Below are positions 10,203-18,431 of a DNA stretch of 64,000 nt, piece after piece; position 1 is the stretch's first letter; the number at the start of each line of letters is the position of its first letter. This DNA comes from Sneathiella glossodoripedis JCM 23214. Its GTDB lineage: Bacteria; Pseudomonadota; Alphaproteobacteria; Sneathiellales; Sneathiellaceae. The stretch lies in NCBI RefSeq assembly GCF_000616095.1, contig NZ_BAMS01000002.1, positions 372,001 through 436,000 of the forward strand, read 5' to 3'. Below the pieces are notes generated by a model, which saw only the letters and a list, made by a program, of their open reading frames with translations, did no database searches and had not been told where the DNA came from. The position numbers were made by a program, and so were the translations under genes.

Positions 10203-10746
10203 TCATTGGTCTTCACCGCTGGGGGAGATAAAAGCGGACTTTCCTCCTTTTATAGAAGAATTAGCAATGAGAGAGCAGTGGAATATTCGCTGTCATCCAG
10301 AAGATAAACAATTCAATGATTTGTCTGACATCCTGCTTGGCGAGAGGTTCCCAGAAAACCCCAATAGCGTCGTGCAGGGAAATGGTGGGGCGAAAGTGCT
10401 TTGGTTGTCTCCTACGGAATGGCTTTTGGTCAAGGATAAGGAGATAGGCGAGCAAATAGAGAAAATCAGGTCAATAACGGCTCATTTATCCATTACGGAC
10501 GTCAGTGCAAATCGAGTTATATTGTCTTTAACTGGTGAAAATGCGCGTACGATATTGTCCAAATGTTGTGACTTTGATTTTCATCCAGAGGTTTTTCATA
10601 AATCCCGTTGCGCTCAAACTCTAATGGCGAAATCTCAGGCCATTATCGAATGTACAGGGGAAAATGAATTTCACATATACGTTAGAAACTCATTCTCCAG
10701 ATATGTTGCCGAGATTTTGATTGATGCAAGTCGCGAATTTTGCTGA
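10189..10746 (+). CDS. soxG: sarcosine oxidase, gamma subunit
   Basis: The protein is 185 residues from the chosen ATG at 10189, which has GAAGGGGA eight bases upstream; an in-frame upstream start at 10165 would add eight residues and lacks this signal. The gamma subunit is poorly conserved and resembles a truncated GcvT-like fold; WLSPTEWLLV and the C-terminal FHIYVRNSFSRYVAEIL are the recognisable parts. Fourth position in the soxBDAG operon is the main support. It ends 5 bases before a convergent MFS gene. Confidence 0.88.
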   Translation: MEKFNHWSSPLGEIKADFPPFIEELAMREQWNIRCHPEDKQFNDLSDILLGERFPENPNSVVQGNGGAKVLWLSPTEWLLVKDKEIGEQIEKIRSITAHLSITDVSANRVILSLTGENARTILSKCCDFDFHPEVFHKSRCAQTLMAKSQAIIECTGENEFHIYVRNSFSRYVAEILIDASREFC

Positions 10747-10751
10747 TTTTA

Positions 10752-12020
10752 TCAGGTTGCGACAGAGGCTGATCTTCTTGGTTTGGAGCGCATCAGGATA
10801 AATGTCATACAGGCAATATTAAGTAAATTCCAAGCTATGCCATTTATGAAAGCGGCATCGTAAGACTGGGTCAGGTCGTAAATGAGACCCGATAACCATC
10901 CTCCGAATGCCATCCCCACAACTGTGGAAAATACAATTAATCCAACGCGTTGGCCAGCTTCTTTAGCAGGAAGATATTCGCGAACAATTATGGCGTAAGA
11001 GGGGACAATCCCGCCCTGAGATAGTCCAAAAACCAGCGAAACCACATACAAAGAAACCAAGCCGTCAAAGGGCATATATAAAAACAGCGCTATGCATTGC
11101 AGTATGGAGCCCAACAACAATGTCCGAACGCCGCCGATATAATCGGCAAGAACCCCGGACAGAAGTCTGCTAATGATGCCACCACCCAGCATTAAGGAGA
11201 GCATTTCTGCGCCACGTGCAATTCCGTATCCCAGATCGGCGCAGTAAGCGACAATATGTACCTGAGGCATCGACATCGCGACGCAACAGGAAACCCCGGC
11301 AACGATCATTAAGAATTGCAGTGTTGAAGTTGACAGGTTTGCCGTTTTCCGGCTTGTAGGGGCGGGAGCTGCTGACGAAGGCAGCTCTACTTCATCCTCA
11401 GGCCGTTTTTTTCTTAAAAGAAAGGCAAGAGGGAACATGACGCAGAAAATTGTGATTGCGATTGTAATCTGGGCTGATCGCCAACCCTCTGTTTCCAAAA
11501 TGTTCTTCAGGATGAGCGGCCATAACATACCCGCGAAATAATTACCGCTGGCCGCAGCAGCAATTGCGATACCTAGGCGTTTGTTAAACCAATGGGATAT
11601 ATCGGACATTAATGGGCCAAAACACGCACCGGTACCCAATCCAATAAAAACGCCTTGTAAAATTGCAAATTGCCAAATGTTTGAAACAAGTGTTGTCAGA
11701 TAAAACCCACTCGTCAGTAACAGGATTGACACAATCATAGGAATAAATATCCCAAGTCGGTCAACTAATCTGCCAACGATAATGTTGCCAAGACCAAATC
11801 CAATCATGATTGTCGTAAACGGGAGGGATGCCGCCGCTCTGTCTGCTCCAAACTCAGCCTCGATCAAAGGAAGCACGACAATAATGGACCACATTCCAAC
11901 GCTACCGACTGTCGCGATGACCATGCAGACCGTCAGTCGGAACCAGGAATAGGGCTTATCGTGATAGCTGGATCGAGTGGGCGGTGCCAAGGCTTCACTC
12001 TCGGGAGTCTGGAGTGTCAT
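10752..12020 (-). CDS. MFS transporter
   Basis: The 422-residue protein has about twelve hydrophobic segments and MFS signatures: GNIIVGRLVDRLG between helices 2 and 3, and LLSGVLADYIGGVRTLLLG after the central loop. A hydrophilic loop near residues 205-230 separates the two six-helix halves. It resembles the monocarboxylate/oxalate-formate-type branch, but the substrate cannot be read. It is co-directional with the class IV aminotransferase 96 bases upstream, so the two may share transcription and a substrate such as an amino or keto acid. No clear ribosome-binding site precedes the ATG at 12020. Confidence 0.85.
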   Translation of the reverse strand: MTLQTPESEALAPPTRSSYHDKPYSWFRLTVCMVIATVGSVGMWSIIVVLPLIEAEFGADRAAASLPFTTIMIGFGLGNIIVGRLVDRLGIFIPMIVSILLLTSGFYLTTLVSNIWQFAILQGVFIGLGTGACFGPLMSDISHWFNKRLGIAIAAAASGNYFAGMLWPLILKNILETEGWRSAQITIAITIFCVMFPLAFLLRKKRPEDEVELPSSAAPAPTSRKTANLSTSTLQFLMIVAGVSCCVAMSMPQVHIVAYCADLGYGIARGAEMLSLMLGGGIISRLLSGVLADYIGGVRTLLLGSILQCIALFLYMPFDGLVSLYVVSLVFGLSQGGIVPSYAIIVREYLPAKEAGQRVGLIVFSTVVGMAFGGWLSGLIYDLTQSYDAAFINGIAWNLLNIACMTFILMRSKPRRSASVAT

Positions 12021-12116
12021 TGCAAATGTCCGATTATATGTATGCGAACGAGAAAGGAATTTCAGTGTATTCGAATATACTCTGGATCGTCAATTGTTTT
12101 TACCGTATTTTCTTGC

Positions 12117-13043
12117 TTAAGTGGTGGTTCTTTTTAAGAGCTCAAAATACAATTCTCGTAGTTTCAATGTCATCGGTCCTGCTGAACCGGTACCGATAGT
12201 ACGCCCGTCAATCTCACTTACAGGAGTTTGTGCGCCAAAAGTCCCCGTTAAAAAGGCTTCGTCTGCGTCGTAAGTATCAGTGAGCGAAAAGTTTCGCTCG
12301 AAGACAGGAATATCATTTATTTTGCAAAGCTCTATAACCTTTTTGCGAGTGATGCCGTTCATGCAGTAATCGCCTGTCGATGTCCAGACTTCACCCTTTT
12401 TAACGATAAAAAAGTTACAACCGTTTGTCGTATTTACAAATCCATGCGGATCAAGCATCAATGCTTCGTCTGCACCGGCTTTCTGCGCGTGTATACCCGC
12501 CAAAATGCAATTGAGTTTGGAGTGAGAGTTGAGTTTCGGATCTTGCGACATGGGCATACCGCGAACCACTGGAACTGTATGTAATTTGATTCCGGTGTTC
12601 ATTAAATCCGAAGCAGGTTTCGAATGCTCCATGATAATGACAATTGTAGGGCCGGTTGTTGATAATCTCGGATCCTGAAACGGTTTGTCTTTTATGCCGC
12701 GTGTAACCATCAATCGTGCATGAACATTATGGGTCATGTTGTTGGCTTGTGCAGTATCATTCAACGCCTTAATGAACCCCGCGCGGTCTAACCCCAGATC
12801 CATATCCAACGCTTTGGAGGCGCCAAAAAGACGATCCAGATGCTCATCAACAAATGCCCATTTTCCGTTATATAGCCTAATACCTTCCCAGATTCCGTCG
12901 CCCAGCATGAAGCCTGCGTCGTAAACTGAAACAACTGCCTGCGATTTGTCGACGATGTTTCCATTGACAAAAATTTTCAATGAGTCGTTTCGTGGATCCA
13001 GCTCGGCAGTATGTGTTGAGATATGATGGTTGTTATTTTTCAT
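12117..13043 (-). CDS. class IV PLP-dependent aminotransferase (D-amino acid / branched-chain type)
   Basis: This 308-residue protein has the fold-type IV layout. The N-terminal part carries IFVNGNIVDKSQAVVSVYDAGF and GDGIWEGIRLYNG. A central LNSHSKLNC contains the likely PLP lysine. A phosphate-binding stretch GFVNTTNGCNFFIVKKG and a C-terminal EAFLTGTFGAQTPVSEIDGR follow. The family includes branched-chain aminotransferase, D-alanine aminotransferase, ADC lyase and (R)-amine transaminases; the sequence alone does not settle which. It is followed by an MFS carrier on the same strand and is divergent from the SARP-like regulator. Confidence 0.85.
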   Translation of the reverse strand: MKNNNHHISTHTAELDPRNDSLKIFVNGNIVDKSQAVVSVYDAGFMLGDGIWEGIRLYNGKWAFVDEHLDRLFGASKALDMDLGLDRAGFIKALNDTAQANNMTHNVHARLMVTRGIKDKPFQDPRLSTTGPTIVIIMEHSKPASDLMNTGIKLHTVPVVRGMPMSQDPKLNSHSKLNCILAGIHAQKAGADEALMLDPHGFVNTTNGCNFFIVKKGEVWTSTGDYCMNGITRKKVIELCKINDIPVFERNFSLTDTYDADEAFLTGTFGAQTPVSEIDGRTIGTGSAGPMTLKLRELYFELLKRTTT

Positions 13044-13298
13044 TTCATGCTTATCTATTTTTCAGAAGGCTGTTCAATTTTGTTTATACCCCTGTTGTAT
13101 AAGCGTGGCATAGACGTTTTTTATTTTTCCGCTTAATGATCTGTTTTAGGAGTTTCTTTGAACTCCGGTGGCAGTTTTTCTGCGTTTTCTCTAATTTTTA
13201 TAGAATTAGTTTACTTCTGTTTGCTAACATTCGTAAAATGCATGGGGCTGATTTCTATCATGTCGTTGACCATTTCGTCGTTGAGTAAGGTAGTTTGA

Positions 13299-14471
13299 AT
13301 GAGTGCAAAACTATTTTTGTTTGGGCAGTTTCGTTGGGAGCTGAGCTCCGGTGAAATCGCACCTCAACTTCGGGATAAAACCGAAGCGTTGATAGCCTTT
13401 ATCGCGTTGTCGGCCAAAGGCGTTGTTACGCGACAACAAGCTGCGACCCTCTTGTGGGAAGATGGTAAAGATCCGCTTGCTAGTCTTCGCCAATCCGTTC
13501 GTGAAATCAAAGACATAGAAGCCAGTTGTGGTTCGCAATTATTTCAGGCGGAAACCCAGTATCTGTCTTTGAATTTAAACAGACTGTGGGTTGATGCCCG
13601 AATTGCGTCACAGGTCGCTAAAAATTATTCCACATCGAAAGCAGAAGAGCTTGCTAATTGCCAATTGGGGCCGTTGCTCGACGGTTGTAATGTATATGGA
13701 GAAGCATTTGAAGACTGGTTGCGGGCTGAACGTAGTAAGCGTCAGGACGAACTAAGTCAGTCTCTGGAAAGGTTGTTGCAAGCATATGTAATGAAAGCGG
13801 TTCCTGCGATTGAAATCAGGCAGATTGCCCAAGCGATCCTGAGTTTTGATCCCACAAATGAACGGGCGTACAGAGCTGTTATGAAAGCGTTTTATGAAGA
13901 GGGGGATCGCGCGACCGCATTGAAATATTACGAGACCTGTGTCGAAGTGCTGGATCGTGAACTTGAACTTGAACCGTCACGTGAGACAGAAGAGTTGGGA
14001 AGACGAATTCAGGAGCGGCGGATAGTTGAAGTCAGCGCACCCGCTCAACCCGTTATAGAGCCCGAGCTGCAGATTGATGATTTGGCAAAGCCCATCGTTT
14101 TCATTCAGGATTTTGCAACTGCCGGCCAGGATCCAATTCTCGACTTTGTTGCGCAGACTTTCAAGGCAGACATCAGTGAGCAATTATCGCGTAATAACGG
14201 GTTTTCGGTGCGTGATGGCACTGTGATTGACGCGACGGCAGCAAAAGCAAGCCATACCAAAGCTTATGTAATCCGCGGAAATATTATCAATATGGGGGAG
14301 AGCACGACAATCCTGCTGCAACTCATTGATGAAGCGACGGGCGATATTTTGCTGATGAAGCGCATCACTCCCGAAATGAAAGCTTTGCTTGCTGGAAATG
14401 ATGAGCAGGCGGCCTTGGCTGCGATTGAAATGTATCAGATGATTGAACTCAAAGAGACTGAGATCGCATGA
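13299..14471 (+). CDS. SARP/BTAD-type transcriptional regulator with TolB-like C-terminal domain
   Basis: The 390-residue protein starts with an OmpR-like winged helix (about residues 1-95; LFGQFRWELSSGE and WEDGKDPLASLRQSVREI). A bacterial transcriptional activator (BTAD) helical domain follows (about 100-240; ILSFDPTNERAYRAVMKAFYEEGDR). The last 120 residues (VFIQDFATAGQDPILDF to the end) resemble the TolB-N-like domain found in CadC- and adenylate-cyclase-associated regulators. No transmembrane segment is apparent. Its stop overlaps the start of the next gene as ATGA, so this gene and the TPR protein are translationally coupled and probably act as one unit. The inducing signal is unknown. 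Confidence 0.75.
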   Translation: MSAKLFLFGQFRWELSSGEIAPQLRDKTEALIAFIALSAKGVVTRQQAATLLWEDGKDPLASLRQSVREIKDIEASCGSQLFQAETQYLSLNLNRLWVDARIASQVAKNYSTSKAEELANCQLGPLLDGCNVYGEAFEDWLRAERSKRQDELSQSLERLLQAYVMKAVPAIEIRQIAQAILSFDPTNERAYRAVMKAFYEEGDRATALKYYETCVEVLDRELELEPSRETEELGRRIQERRIVEVSAPAQPVIEPELQIDDLAKPIVFIQDFATAGQDPILDFVAQTFKADISEQLSRNNGFSVRDGTVIDATAAKASHTKAYVIRGNIINMGESTTILLQLIDEATGDILLMKRITPEMKALLAGNDEQAALAAIEMYQMIELKETEIA

Positions 14472-15256
14472 AGGTTGAAGATAGCATGCTGACAGCCCGT
14501 CAGTGTCTTCATCGGGCCGTTTCCATTCTTTTTAGGGTTTCACCCGAGGCGACAGCGGAAGCAAAACGATATTTGCTCCGCGCTCTTACGCAATCACCCG
14601 GATATCCCGAAGCGATGGCGTGGCTTGCCTTTTTGCAGTCTATTGAGTTGGGGCAGGGGTATGCAAAGGATCCAGAAGCAACTCGCGAAGAAACCGGGGA
14701 GCTCGTTCGCAGATCAATTGAATTAAATCCCAGTAGCGATATTGGTCTTGCGATAGCAGGCCATCTGGAAGCGTTTGTGCATCATGATTTTGAAACTGCG
14801 TTGGAGTTTTTTGAAAGATCGTTGGCGGCCAACCCAAACTGCGCATACGCGTGGGGATTCAGTGCTATAACCCACTGTTACATCGGAAAACCAGACAAGG
14901 CGCTGAGCCTGTTGGGGCGATGTCGGCAGATTATGCCGTTTGACTCGCACCCTTACTATTTTGATACCGCCAGATGTATTGCAAGTATGCTGTCTGGGCG
15001 CTATGAGGATGCGGTGCGAATTGGTAAGCAGGTGCTTCGTAATAATCCCAATTTTCACGCCAATTACAGACCACTCATTTCCAGTCTTGGCCACTTGGGG
15101 CGTATTGACGAAGCGGGTCCTGTTGTGGAGGAGTTTTCACGGTTTCAGCCCGATTTCTCTGTTAGCTGGCACCTGAAAAACTATCCTCCCTTAGAAGATG
15201 ATATTACCGAAAGATATATTGAAGGATTACGGCTTGCCGGGGTCGCAGAGGAATAA
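14468..15256 (+). CDS. tetratricopeptide-repeat protein coupled to the SARP-like regulator
   Basis: The 262-residue protein is made of helical pairs spaced like TPR units, for example DFETALEFFERSLAANPNCAY, KPDKALSLLGRCRQIMPFDS and RYEDAVRIGKQVLRNNPNFHA. It starts inside the stop codon of the regulator gene. In many related proteins winged-helix, TolB-like and TPR parts are in a single chain; here the TPR part is a separate product. It is likely a protein-interaction or effector-sensing partner of the regulator. No signal peptide is visible. Confidence 0.75.
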   Translation: MKVEDSMLTARQCLHRAVSILFRVSPEATAEAKRYLLRALTQSPGYPEAMAWLAFLQSIELGQGYAKDPEATREETGELVRRSIELNPSSDIGLAIAGHLEAFVHHDFETALEFFERSLAANPNCAYAWGFSAITHCYIGKPDKALSLLGRCRQIMPFDSHPYYFDTARCIASMLSGRYEDAVRIGKQVLRNNPNFHANYRPLISSLGHLGRIDEAGPVVEEFSRFQPDFSVSWHLKNYPPLEDDITERYIEGLRLAGVAEE

Positions 15257-15375
15257 AATCCAACAATTTTTTAATTAAGAAAATATTGATTCACGCTTCA
15301 ATTCGCATCTGCCTGTATATTTGGCGACGGATCATAAATCTCTAGGGGTAGAGGTACGTCCGAGCTAAGTATGGA

Positions 15376-15999
15376 TTGGGTATGTCGACTGTGCGTAATG
15401 TAACAATCAAGGCGGATTTTTGTTTCAAGTCCGATCTCTGTTCACCCTCACAGGACAGGGGGAAGGGTTCAGATACTACTTTGAACCTGACCCGATCTTT
15501 ACCTGCTACACTGATATTTGGCGGAATTATTTCCAACAGGTTCAGCGAGTTTGCCTGCAGATTGTTATACACACAAGCGCCAGCTGTTCTGGTCTTGGAC
15601 AAAAGACGAAAACCGGTTTTTGCCAATGCTGAAGCCCAAAAATATGTGCAGAAGCAAAATGTGCTGGAATTCGATCGAAATGGTGCTGTAAGGCTCTCAG
15701 ATCATGTTTCACAGGGGTTCCTGATGAAAATGCGGGGAGAGCACAAAAAGAGTCTGGATGAAAGTTCATCCTTTCTAATTCCTACCAGCAAAGGTTGGCC
15801 GTTAGCTGTTCTGGTTGGGAAAGATCAGGTGGATATTTGTGAATTTCGGGCTCGTGGACTGGACCAGAATTCGCATGTGACAATTTTGGCGAGATCGGAA
15901 ACCGGTTGCCACCTTGTCGCCAGAAAACGGTTTAATGCAATGGGTGTAAAACGAAAACGGGAAGACGGAGGTTGCGGCGATAAACTTGAAGTCAGTTGA
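15376..15999 (+). pseudogene. PAS-like segment, possible remnant of a LuxR-type regulator
   Basis: The frame is 207 residues, but only the middle looks like conserved protein: APAVLVLDKRRKPVFANAEA followed by PTSKGWPLAVLVGK. This resembles the PAS-like sensor part placed before the HTH in many alphaproteobacterial LuxR-type regulators. The N-terminal 55 residues look unlike a domain, while another frame (15420-15560) gives a more protein-like stretch (FRYYFEPDPIF, DIWRNYFQQVQRV). The last 55 residues show no helix-turn-helix in any frame. I read this as a degraded or frameshifted gene. A genuine short PAS protein remains possible. Confidence 0.35.
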
Positions 16000-16019
16000 T
16001 TTGCTTTAGGGGGTGGATC

Positions 16020-16180
16020 AATTTGATTTTAATTTTTTGCAAGAGTTTGGAGCTTGAATATTGCTGGTAACTAAAATTTACTGTCGGAGTGAATTGCCGG
16101 TTTTTATTTCAAGTTTCGAGATGTAGATAATCATAGCTGGTATCCTACATCTAAGGCCTGCAGAGATGCAGGCCTTTTTT
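16020..16180 (+). ncRNA. candidate small RNA ending at an intrinsic terminator
   Basis: This spacer has no convincing ORF. It holds two adjacent hairpins: GATGTAG at 16120-16126 pairing with CTACATC at 16145-16151, and three bases later a perfect GC-rich terminator at 16155-16180. The terminator lies over 150 bases beyond the preceding, probably dead, frame, so it may end an independent transcript. The 5' end is a guess; no clear promoter was identified. Confidence 0.35.
16155..16180 (+). terminator. intrinsic terminator
   Basis: GGCCTGCA pairs perfectly with TGCAGGCC around a GAGA loop, and six T residues follow immediately. This is a textbook Rho-independent terminator on the plus strand. 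Confidence 0.9.
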
Positions 16181-16291
16181 CTTGTCTTTTTTATTTACTT
16201 TAATATTTTTGAAAGTTAGTGATACAAATTAAGTATGAAGTACAAAAATTGCTAAACGGAAAAGTATTTGAGTTCACTGGAATTCCAGAAA

Positions 16292-16660
16292 ATGTCCACA
16301 ACCAACCCGCAAAATTTGCCGTTGGGAGATGAAACCTTCTTTGAAGAACTGGCTCGCAATTCAGGCATTGTCATGACCAGAGATTTACTTGAGAGCGCAC
16401 CAGCATCTGTTGAAAAAGAAGTTGGTCTTATATCTCGATACTTAGAAGCTGAAGACAAAGAAAATGTGCGGAAAGCTTGCCACGCTCTAAAAGGGGCCTG
16501 TTATTCCATGCAGGCCCACCGATTAGCATATTTTGTTCGGGAATTGGAAATGGCGCTCGATGACTTGAGCAACGCCAAAGAACTGTTCAAATCAGTAGAG
16601 CTGGTGAGTAACCAAACGATCAATTGGTGGCAAAACTTAAAAATGAAGCTGCATTTTTAA
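16292..16660 (+). CDS. stand-alone Hpt (histidine phosphotransfer) domain protein
   Basis: The product is 122 residues from ATG 16292; an in-frame TTG at 16268 would add eight residues. CHALKGACYSMQAHRLAYFV carries the Hpt phosphoacceptor histidine in its normal H-x-L-K-G setting, within a four-helix-bundle-like sequence that fills the protein. Stand-alone Hpt proteins relay phosphate between hybrid kinases and response regulators. No kinase or receiver gene is adjacent; the nearest two-component genes are the chemotaxis operon about 4 kb away on the other strand. Its partners are unknown. Confidence 0.75.
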   Translation: MSTTNPQNLPLGDETFFEELARNSGIVMTRDLLESAPASVEKEVGLISRYLEAEDKENVRKACHALKGACYSMQAHRLAYFVRELEMALDDLSNAKELFKSVELVSNQTINWWQNLKMKLHF

Positions 16661-16747
16661 AATAATGTGATTTAGCTCATTTTTATTTGCTTGATTTAGT
16701 TACATTTGTAACTTAATTTGATGATGTAAATTTCAAAGGAGAGCTAA

Positions 16748-17290
16748 ATGAAACTTCAAGGAATGCATCATGTTGCCTACCGCTGCAAAGACGCAAAAGA
16801 AACTGTCGACTGGTATGTGAAGCACCTTGATATGGAGTTTGTCCTGGCTATTGCTGAAAATGAAGTTCCATCCACCAAGGCGCCTGATCCATATATGCAT
16901 GTTTTTTTGAATGCAGGTGGCGGTAATATATTGGCGTTCTTTGAATTACCCAACTCACCTGAAATGGGAAAAGATCCCGCAACGCCTGACTGGGTGCAGC
17001 ATCTGGCTATAAAAGTCGGGAGTATGGAAGAACTGCTCGCCGCTAAGACAAAATTGGAAGAGGCTGGAATAGAAGTTTTGGGACCTGTTAATCACACATT
17101 ATTTCAATCAATTTATTTCTTTGACCCTAATGGCCATCGGCTGGAGTTGGCGGCAAATACGGATACGGCTGAAATGCGCCAAAATCTGGATGAGGTGAAA
17201 TGGGATATGCTTGAAGAATGGAGCCGAACCAAACGGGCACCTGAGCATGCAAAATGGATGCATGATGGAAGCGTGAAACCTAATTTGTAA
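16748..17290 (+). CDS. VOC-family (glyoxalase/dioxygenase fold) protein
   Basis: This 180-residue cytoplasmic protein has two beta-alpha-beta-beta-beta units. MHHVAYRC near the N-terminus, DWVQHLAIKV in the middle and HRLELAAN near residue 135 supply the usual metal ligands (His, His, Glu). The YFFDPNGHRLELA segment is typical of glyoxalase I, fosfomycin-resistance and extradiol dioxygenase relatives. An AAGGAGAG ribosome-binding site precedes the ATG. The gene ends one base before the convergent nagA stop. The substrate is unknown. Confidence 0.85.
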   Translation: MKLQGMHHVAYRCKDAKETVDWYVKHLDMEFVLAIAENEVPSTKAPDPYMHVFLNAGGGNILAFFELPNSPEMGKDPATPDWVQHLAIKVGSMEELLAAKTKLEEAGIEVLGPVNHTLFQSIYFFDPNGHRLELAANTDTAEMRQNLDEVKWDMLEEWSRTKRAPEHAKWMHDGSVKPNL

Positions 17291-17291
17291 G

Positions 17292-18416
17292 CTATCTGGG
17301 TAAATCTATTGGAGAGATTGAACCATCAGATTCAATTTGGATTAAGTTTGCTTTGTCTCCCGGACGCAATTGTCCGATTTCATCCTGCAAGCCCATAAAT
17401 CGTGCTGGAGTGGAGCAGGCCATTTTATGGGCGTCAGTTAATGGAATATCGAGGTTTTTCACGCAATAATTAAGAGCGTCAGAAACCGTAATTGCACTAC
17501 CAGCAAGAACACCGTCAGTCGTAACACATCTACCGTTTTCCACCAGCACTCGGTCATTATTTAGCATAAATTCGGTAATTTGAGCTGCCGATGCGGGCAT
17601 GGCATCGCTGATAAGTATCGCTCTGTCACTTGTCAGGGTAGTGAGCACGTTTTTCAGTACCCACGGATGTAGATGAAAGCCATCAGCGATAAGGCTGCAA
17701 TAAGTATCCTCAATAGACAAGGCAGCTCCGATAACACCCGGCTCTCGTGCAGTTATGGGTTTCATGGCGTTATAAAGATGAGTAAAGCCAGTGGCTCCTA
17801 ACTCATGAGCAGTCTGCACCTGTTCAAAGCTTGCAGCGGAGTGTCCAACAGAGATTTTGACATTTCTCTTTTTCAGTTCGGTTATGAAATTTTTGGAAAC
17901 CATTTCGGGCGCCAGAGTTACAAGAACAGCGCCAAGCTTGAATTCATCGAGAATGCCAATAAATTGTGTTTCATCTTGTTGCATATAGCGTGCGGCATGT
18001 ACTCCTTTTTTATCTGGATTTAAAAAGGGACCTTCAAAATGAATTCCGACGATACCCGGGCTTTTTGAACGAATAGCCATCTCTACTGCACGAGCCATTT
18101 CCCGTAGTAATTTTAAATCGTCAGTTATTACGGTTGGTAAAAAAAGAGTGGTACCATGACGCCGATGGGCGAGCGCAACCCGCTCAATTGCTTTGATCGT
18201 TGGTGCGTCGTTAAAAAGGACACCATCACCGCCATTTACCTGAATATCGAATAAACCGTGTGCAACAGTGGAACTTTCCAGCTGAATTGAAGGGCAGTCA
18301 TTTTTGAATTCGTTCAGGGGTATCACCCCGTCGATTACGCCATCACGAATTCGAATATAGTGATCACTAAGCAATTCACCGTTCGTCAGGATATTTTTGG
18401 GAATAATGGCAAGCAT
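17292..18416 (-). CDS. nagA: N-acetylglucosamine-6-phosphate deacetylase
   Basis: This 374-residue amidohydrolase (EC 3.5.1.25) makes glucosamine-6-phosphate and acetate. Visible family motifs are HFEGPFLNPDKKGVHAARY with the metal-binding Glu, ISVGHSAA and GFTHLYNAMKP with metal and substrate histidines, LIADGFHLHP, and LISDAMPASA with the catalytic Asp. It is last in a minus-strand set of alpha/beta hydrolase, sulfatase and nagA with gaps of 15-23 bases. No nagB or GlcNAc transporter is near, so its substrate may come from the sulfatase step upstream, possibly a sulfated amino sugar. Confidence 0.93.
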   Translation of the reverse strand: MLAIIPKNILTNGELLSDHYIRIRDGVIDGVIPLNEFKNDCPSIQLESSTVAHGLFDIQVNGGDGVLFNDAPTIKAIERVALAHRRHGTTLFLPTVITDDLKLLREMARAVEMAIRSKSPGIVGIHFEGPFLNPDKKGVHAARYMQQDETQFIGILDEFKLGAVLVTLAPEMVSKNFITELKKRNVKISVGHSAASFEQVQTAHELGATGFTHLYNAMKPITAREPGVIGAALSIEDTYCSLIADGFHLHPWVLKNVLTTLTSDRAILISDAMPASAAQITEFMLNNDRVLVENGRCVTTDGVLAGSAITVSDALNYCVKNLDIPLTDAHKMACSTPARFMGLQDEIGQLRPGDKANLIQIESDGSISPIDLPR

Positions 18417-18431
18417 ATTCAGAATAGACCT

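Noticed and set aside
16000-16150. A riboswitch upstream of the Hpt gene
   Set aside because: The terminator at 16155-16180 is over 100 bases before the start and no known riboswitch core was recognised; a free small RNA fits better.
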